Positions 53,978 through 62,900 of a stretch of 64,000 bases of DNA are shown piece by piece. Position 1 is the stretch's first letter; each line of letters starts with the position of its first letter. A program made the position numbers and the translations under genes. Origin of the DNA: Protula sp. h YS-2021 (taxonomy: Eukaryota; Annelida; Polychaeta; Sabellida; Serpulidae); assembly GCA_949752745.1 (NCBI GenBank), contig OX457031.1, forward strand, positions 25,062,081 through 25,126,080, given 5' to 3'. Below the pieces are notes generated by a model that ran no database searches, was not told the DNA's origin, and saw nothing but the letters and a program-made list of their open reading frames with translations.

Positions 53978-56900
53978 GCTGTTGTTGTTGCTGTAGCTGT
54001 TGTTCTGTTGTTTTAGTTACTACAGAAGCAGTGTTTTTTTAGAAAAAAAAACAATGCATTTGGAAATAGCCATTTTCATTTCAAGGCATTTCAGATATGG
54101 TTCGGTCAAAAACACAACAGACAAATTTACATAAGGATCCATTACCTGAAAGGGCCCGTCGAAATCGAGCAGGAGGTGACACTCGCGCTCGGCGCGGCGT
54201 AGGGACTCGCCGTCACACAGGGGCTCCACCGTGGCGTTACAGTCGGGGACACAGATATCAATGTCATACGTCCACGAGTTACCAAACTGATTCACATTCC
54301 CCGTCTGCAACAAAGGTCAATTAAAGTGGAAGAAAAATGCAGTTTCTTTCGCATCCTGCTTAATGTTATGAGGCATCATTTTCATGCTCAGAATAAAAAC
54401 TATGCCTGTTTTAAGACAGTAAACAAGAACACAAAGCATGGAAAAAATCGCGCTTTCCACACCCAATTCCAGGAGTTTAAAACGGATTCAAGAAAGTATA
54501 TCAAAAGGCCGTCACGGGAACACCCATGTCCATATAATGTAGAATCTACTCATGTTGACGTACAGGTCAACCAACGCATGCCCGACAACTAGGCCCCGGT
54601 CCGCGTGATATCTAGGCAAAGTCCCGTGATACCTAGACAAAGGGTCATGATATCTAAGCACAGTCCGGAACAGCTTGTCAAAGGCCCGTGAAATCTGGAC
54701 ACAGGCTTACGACATTTAGGTAAATGTCCATGAGATCTAGGCAGATGTCGATGAGACTCGGGCGCATGCCAGTGAGATTCATGTACATGCCCGTGAGATC
54801 TAGGGACACACTGCTGAGATTCAGGCACATGCCAGCGGGATTCAGGCACATGCCCATGAGACTATAGAGAAATATACCCCAGATCTATGCACATGTCCGC
54901 GTTTGACTAGAAAAACCCGCTGTACGTATGGCATAAGACACGCACGAATAACTGAATACATGTCCAGATGACCAAGTCAAAGAACCTTATCTTGACTTAC
55001 GATTTCTCCCGCTCTGCCAGGACACTCGTGGCCCATCCGCCAATCATCGTCCTTCAGATCGTTGTAATTACCGCACAGCCCGCACACCCGCTCCTTATAC
55101 AGCACCGGCACGTAGATGATCACTTTCTCTGGCTTCCAGTACACTTCTATAGCAGGCACTCCCCACGATACAGTCTAAACAAATCCCATGCTTCATCCTC
55201 GATAGTCACAAAACTAATGGTGGGTTGTGAATTCATTCTTCTCTCGTAAATACTTTTGCATTTCAAAAGTGCTGTCAAAATACATATTTATTTTTACCAG
55301 TGATATTTTACACCAGTGAATTGCAATATACATGTAATACTTTTGGAGTTTTTATCCTTTATACATTTTAGGTCATTTCGACGCCGAAGGCCATTATTAC
55401 GTCATCCGCCTGTACCACGATCACCACTATTTCCCTAGCACCCTCACCATCCATAAATTCTGCACACGTGGCACTACTGGTCTCACACGTACCACATATT
55501 CCCCGCTTTGCGCGATCACGAAGTCCTCGTGCTGACGTAGCGGTCGTGACGGCAGACGTCTCACCAGTATGCTATCCAGTCGTGCCTGTCCGTCTGGCAT
55601 TAACTCCACGTACTGAAACATGCACGTGTCACTCACACTTGGTTTTTTCATTACTTTAGGCTGTATTCAGTAGGACAGAAAAAAATTACTGGTCTTGAAA
55701 AATCCTTACCTTTATGTTTTTTGTATCGCAACTACAAGAAAACTTGTCGAATCTTATGAAATCAGTGATCCGTCACATTTCATATTTTCATTACTTTAAA
55801 CTGTGTTAAGTACGACTAGTCCTGAAAAATCCAAGATCGCTTCTTTATTTTCTACATTTATTTTTTTCACTTGTCGAACTATATCCCTCCGTTCCACGGG
55901 GGATAATCTTATGAAACCAGTGAACCGCCTTGACGGTGTAGAGGACACACACTTACGTGTCCGTAGACGTAGATGGTGACTTTCTCAGGCCAGGAGACTG
56001 CCATATCACCCACGAGCTCGGGCTTCCTGTAGTTGGTTTGCGTGATGTGGAAGCTTTCCTGAGTGTACGGCAAACCGTCCAAGCATCCGTCACGCACCAT
56101 TGTATACGTGCAAGCACCTGCCAAGCAGCCAAAACAAACCCACCAATCAGCCGTGACCATTTTTTTTTTTCAATCATGAGCGGTTATCTGGCTTGACCCG
56201 AAATCTTAGGTCTCAAGCAAAGATATACGATCTCCCTAGCTCAGTTATCTTAAATACTAGGTTATCTTATCTGATAGGGAGGGTATACTTACCTTGAAAG
56301 TGGTTCCATGCAGAGTCGAAAGAGAAACAGTGCGGGTCGCCCCAGCATGAGCATGTGCCAGTCTCGAAGCATTGGCCCCGCCTACCTGTGCCCTTGAAGC
56401 CCCGCCTACAGGAGCATGTGTACGAACCAAAAGTGTTACGGCACGTCGCATTCACGTCACAATCGTGAGTGCCCAAAACGCATTCATTCACATCTGTAAT
56501 CACAAAAAAAGTGATTGGAAAATTCCAAAACTTCCATGTTCATTTATGTTTTTTTCGGAGGGGGGGGAGGGGATGATTCAGTTGGACAAATATAAAAAAA
56601 GATTTAAATTACTACTGCCAATTCCGTTTACACCATGTCCCAAAAAATATAATCTTTTCTCAAATCCCTAAACAATGTTTAACAGAGTTGCACTGGTACA
56701 ACAAAACATGCGAACCTGCGCACGTCATTGGTCCTGTTTGACGGAAACCATCTTTACAAACGCACTCGAAAGACCCAGGCACATTTACGCAATGTGCAGT
56801 ATTCGGACAAACATTAGAAACGCATTCGTCGTCATCATAGCATTCTCTGCCATTGGCCCACACACCTGTCAATCAAAGTAGAAATGAACCAATAGCTTGT

Positions 56901-59900
56901 TGTATCAAATACCTGAGGCAGTTACTAAATACGTGACAAGTACATAGTGTGCTATTTTTTTCCCTAAGAGTTGTCCGATACATTTTATGATGCTTTGACT
57001 TTTTTTTTAAAAAAAGGGTAAATTTCAGAAGGAAATGCTCGGGAAACACTGCAGAATTTAGAATTTCAAAGCAATTGTTTCTGTAATGTTTTTAAATACA
57101 GAAAGATCTATGCCATGGTGAGCACTGGAATCAATCACCCCGCACCTAACTCAATGAAACAGTATTCATCACCCACCAACCGCTACTGTTGTTAGCGTAT
57201 GGCGTTACAGAGCCCCGGCACGGATAACAGAGATCTACGTGCCTGGACGATGTTGCTGCTTACCTGGGACGCCTAGGCCTTGGTAACCAGGCCTGCACTG
57301 ACAGTCAAAACCGTCTCGTTCACGGACGCAATCGGCCCACATGTGACAGTCCGCGAAACCAAGCTGACACTCATCCAGCACTGAACAATAAACTACATAT
57401 GTCACCATGTGTAGAACCTTGTAAATTTGAATGTTTTACTAAAAATTCCCTTCCCCGCACATGAAAATGTACAGAAAGTGGTCCCCAGACCTCTATATAG
57501 ACCTCTATATAGCTGTGTATGGTGATCAGGTCAAACCCTTTTATCTTTTCGTTTTTACAAAAAACCGCCATACTTCACAATCTCAGATGACGCCTGGAGG
57601 CCATTATCGATTTATTTACGATGCAAGATCCAAGAAAAGTGACATCATTTGAAGTCCACAAACCAAGGCTTCGTCGCGCACAGCGGAGACTTCCTATCGT
57701 CACACTGCCACTGGCCTCCGGTCGGTCACCGGTACTGATCCGCAGGGCGGCAATGGGCAGATCATCCTTGATGTCCAGAACTCCAGCATCTGCACGCGTC
57801 TGATTGTCACCGATATCACAGTTACAATGCCTAGAACCCAACAGCAGACAGGAGATAAAACAACACAACCAACACTGTCCTAGTCCATTAAACACAGTAC
57901 TTTACATACTTTGCAACAATTAGCATGATATTAAATCGATAAATTAGCAGATAATCTTGATCCAAAATTCTGAATACTGCCTGGATTTTAGAGGGATGCT
58001 TTACCTCTCTCGCATAGCAGCCATGCCATCATGGCCGCCACAGCGACCGGCCTTGCCGCAGCTGCACTGATTGCCGTTGCCCCCGCCAAAGTACTTGTGT
58101 CGTCTGCCGTGCTCGTCCTCCCAGTAGTTGTCGTACGTCACAGAGCCGAGGAACTGTACACAGGCGTGGGCACCGTGACGTTATAGTAAGCCTAGCTGTG
58201 CACACTTCACCTTGCGCAAGCCTAGCTGTTTGAAGTTCCCCTAAGATGCGCCTAGCTGTGTGCACTTCTCATTTAAGCCTAGCTGTGCACACTTCACCTT
58301 GCGCAAGCCTAGCTGTTTGAAGTTCCCCTAAGATGCGCCTAGCTGTGTGCACTTCTCATTTAAGCCTAGCTGCGCACACTTCCCCTTACGCAAGCCTAGC
58401 TGTTTGAAGTTCCCCTAAGGTGCGCCTAGCTGTGTGCACTTCTCATTTAAGACTAGCTCTGCATACTTCCCCTCACGCAAGCCTAGCTGTTTGAAGTTCC
58501 CCTAAGGGGCGCCTAGCTGTGTGCACTTCTCCTCACGTCAGCCCAGCTGTGCACAATTCCTCTTTTCTAATCCTAGCTGTGTGAAGTTCCCCCCCCCCCT
58601 TAGGTACGCCTAACTGTGTACACTTCGCTTATGTAAGCCCAGCCAGGCCCTCCCCCGTCCCCTGTATACGCCTATCCGTACACACCCTCTCCTATGTAAA
58701 CCTAACCCAGCGCTTCATCTTGTGTAAGCCTAGCGGCGCAGACTTCCACTTGTATAAACCTAGCTACGCAAAAAACAACGCTCGCGATGACTACGTTTTT
58801 CAGCGTTCTTACGCAGTTTGTGTGTGAGCAACCGCCCACCCCAGTTTAATTCTTGCCCCACTGCACCCCAAGATACGGTTTTGAAAAAAGCCCTAGGGCA
58901 AACGTTGAAACAAAATTTGAATATGATAGTCATGATTTTATTACGCAAACAAAACGGAATCCCCCGCTCCCCACACACAGTCCCTCCCCTACCTACCTGC
59001 GAGGAATAACAGTTGTATCTGATTGGCTGGTAGCACTTGGCGGAGATGTCCACCAGAGCAGCCACCTGCGCCAGACTGGCGGCCTTGTACGTCACATTGA
59101 CTGCGCCATTGATGGAGAAATTGGCATCCATGTTATTATAGATGATGGTTATACCTGAGAGTGAAAAAAAAATGATAACAGATTTAGTCCTTCGATACTC
59201 ACACACACTGGTATAATTCAATAGCTGCGATTTCACATCAGAAATACACAGAAAGCAAAGCCTAAGTCGGGTGCTAGTCGGTCACTAAGTACTCACTAAG
59301 TACTCACATCCTTGTGCAGTGGGCTCGAAACATGAGCAACATTCAATGTTTACGCTAGTCATATCACAAGGTACACTGCACATGCAGAGTAGTAATAAAG
59401 ATTGCGATGCGCTAGTTATATGAAAAGGTGTAGTCACCAGGAACACTACGCTGATCATAGCAGTCAAGAATGCCCCCGCCCCTCCCCCTCCCCCCATAAG
59501 AACGCACCTGTAAACGGAACACTAGTCATATCGCAAAACACCAGGAAAGGCCTGACGCGCTGCGTGGGTTGTATGAGGTGTTCGCCAGTCGCATACCCTT
59601 TTCTCCTGGCGTCCTCGCAATCCACGGGCAAGCCAAAATGGCGCGGAGAGCACGCCAGGAAGCCGACGTGGTAGCTGCCGTCACCGCCATACACAGTACC
59701 CCCGGATCTAACACGTGTGATCGGCAGTATCTCTCTACAGCACAACACAGTGTTTATTATTTTATTTATTTACTTAAGTATTTTTTTTTTCAACTTGATA
59801 ATTTGCAAATATTATTTTTAAACATAGATTTTGTTATTTCAAGTCATGACTTAACAAAAAAAAAAAAAAAAAACAAATAACAGAAAAATGCTGGTCGATT

Positions 59901-62900
59901 ATTATGGTTATTTTTAAGGTGTTAATCGTTTCGAGACAAATGTGTTGTTTAAAATATACAAGATCGAAAAAGGAAAGTTTGCTATCTTTCAGACAACTTT
60001 CGTGACAAAAAGTACTTCGCATTTTATTTCTAAAACTTATTTCTCGGCAGAGGATAAAGACTTGAATTTGTCCAAGTTTTACAAGTTATAAGCCACCATA
60101 TGGACGATGACTTCCTCCGTGTGTGGGAGGGGGGAGGGAGGGATGACACTTATTTCAAAACTTCCAACCTGTTCGTTACGAAGCCACCTTCTGTAAGAAA
60201 ATCGGGCCCAGTCCACGAGTCACAGCGACACGTGTCATTGCTGGGACACGTGCCCAGCACGGCGCACGCGCAGCCACGCACGCCATACGCATCGGCACCT
60301 ACGAGAAATAAAAACAAAATAAACGGTAACCAACTGTATTCCTAACTGTTATCATGCATTTTGTTGCATATTAAACTACAGCAGTGTGCATAGCCCACAT
60401 ATTCCCCATAGGCCCCCATCAGTTAAACACGCCCATCAACAGTCAATCAAGAGCTGAAAGTCCAGTTGGTGCATTTTTCTTGGACGAACCTGGCCCATTT
60501 ACAGTACCTATCTGTGTTTGTTCCCATAGAAACTACACACCAAGTTTCATTAAAATCCTTGCAGTAGTTTTTAAGTTATCGTGTTAACAGACTGTTGATG
60601 ACAGACCGACCGACAGACCGACACACGGTCGATCGCATATATCCCCCCCTCCCCTCTGTGGGAAATAAATAGTGTTGCTACTGGCATTCAGTTGCACTGG
60701 AGTAAAGTTGCATAGTTTTTGTCCAGTTCTGCTCATTGTCCATTTATGAACACACCAAAATGTGACATTTTACCCAGATAACATGTATTTTCTTTCATGC
60801 AAAAATTAATTCAATAAAATCCAACACTTGACATGACTGCACTGTAATAAGCAATACTTCTACAGACTTTCAGCTCAGCATAGCATAAGTAACTCAGTGT
60901 CTTACCAGACCAGGATATTGACAGGGAGCCCGAAGCTGTCTCGAAGTCCGTAAAGAACGGATCAAAGTTATTCAAAAGCGACAGGTTTCTGCACAGGTAC
61001 TGTAGCTCCTGTAACATGCATTGCAATAGTCATCACGTTAAAACTTAACTTATACATATATATATACACAAACCAAACCGACATTTTGGACCATAAATCA
61101 GGTTACAGGACTTCTAAATATGGAGAAGTGAAAAATGACACTTTTTTGCTCAAGGAAAACATACATCTCTGTTTGCGTCATTTTCTTAAAATTCTTTCTT
61201 TTGTTATATAATAATTCGTGCATCAAGGGACCTTTTGTTTTCTGTGACATGCGCATTGGATACAGATGAGTGCTACGACCATCAATGTATTTTACCCTAC
61301 ACAGGGTACCGAACTCTAGGAGTGTGTTCCGTTAATGTGTGACTGCAGAATGGGCCAGGACTGCGGATAACGCCCAAATACCGTGTTAAAATGTCATTGG
61401 CTCGACGGACTTTAAAGAAATATATGATTTGATTTGCTTTACCTTTCTTTACAACTGCGAACTATGCGTTCAATCATTTGTGACCGGCCATTTACGGAAC
61501 CGAAATGCTCCAAACACAAGTAAGAAATCATATGTTTAATTAAACTAAAAATTAAAACATTCCCATCGGTAACTTCGGGGACAGCTACCAAATGAAACTT
61601 TGTAAAACTAACAAGCATCTAGCATATATATGTATACCCTAATACTCGTAATTTTTTGTTTTAAATATGTCTGTTTTATTTCTAACTCCGCTCCGTTTGT
61701 ATTTAGACCTTCTACTCTGGAACGCGTACAGTTTCACGGCCCCAGGGACCAGGGAACAATCGTTCAATGCCGCATCCATATTTCTATTTTGGCGTTTTGG
61801 GGGAGTTTTAACGAGAGTGTCATTACCTGCTTGCATGTCTGCGATGCTAGCACTAACGCGCGCAGCTGGCCGTTGGAGGCATGCCTGTAATGTATTGTGT
61901 CGATATGTTCGCCGGGCAAGCTGTCTGGCGCAATGTCTCTTATGCCGCTTTCTTCCGTAAAAATCTGAGTGTTGAGCGAAACCAAAGTTAGGCGTAGATT
62001 TACACGTTCTTTTTAATATTTCAATTGAAATTTCGAGTTAAGAAACGAAGTATTTTCACTTTTAAACATACCTAGAAAACACCCCGCTTTTTATGGGTAT
62101 TTTTATTATTTTCAACACATAGCAGAAAATAAAATAACAGAGCAACAAGAATGTCAGGGGACATAGCAGCAAGACAACTACTGTTGACCCAAATAATTAG
62201 CTTTGGAGATATCATTCTGAGAAATACTTGGTATCACTTTGAAAGTGATCCGACCCTCATTCTCAGAGCAGGACAATAACTGTTTGAAAATCGAAAGTTC
62301 AGCTATTCAGCTATTATGCTTGTCACCACCCATGGACTTCTGGGTCTATTAACGAGACCTTCACACCATAATTTTTAATAGTCCCATCACAGTACAGCTC
62401 AGAAACTTTCTGAAGTCGAAAACAAAGTGACTCAATTGGACAGCTCCCGAACACTAAAACCACAGAATAAAACGCTTTAAAACCCCGAAGGGTTAAGTGT
62501 GATTACCTGAGTAATCCCCATGCCTCTGACCGTCGTCAGATCACAATAGCCCCAATAGACCTCCTCCCCACCGTCGGGTAAGTCGACTTGGTCTGAATCT
62601 AGCGGGTAAAAGCCGTTCATCCTTATGCCCTCATATTGTCGTAGTTCTTCACAATGCCTGTACACAGCTACAACAGTAACAAGGTACACTTGGCTATTAC
62701 AGCCAACAATTGAAATATAAATGCAACGAATGCGCACCACATTAAACTATGTTAGTGAACACTTCTATTTAATTCAGTGAACAACCTCTGGTTGCACTAT
62801 TTTCTTCAAATTTCTAAATTCCACAATATTAAATTTACCTCTCTTTGGTGAACACCCCTGTGTAATGATTTTTATTTTCAATGGACCGAGGTGTTTTTAA

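Noticed and set aside
54589..54849. 86-codon minus-strand frame with His/Pro/Ser repeats
   Set aside because: It is a degenerate minisatellite within the VWD/C8 intron, and the flanking exons splice in phase without it.
55427..55492. Extension of VWD exon 55493-55612 beyond its donor
   Set aside because: Reading on gives [14 protein letters not shown], which does not fit a VWD strand; splicing at the GTACGT restores the family pattern with the next exon.
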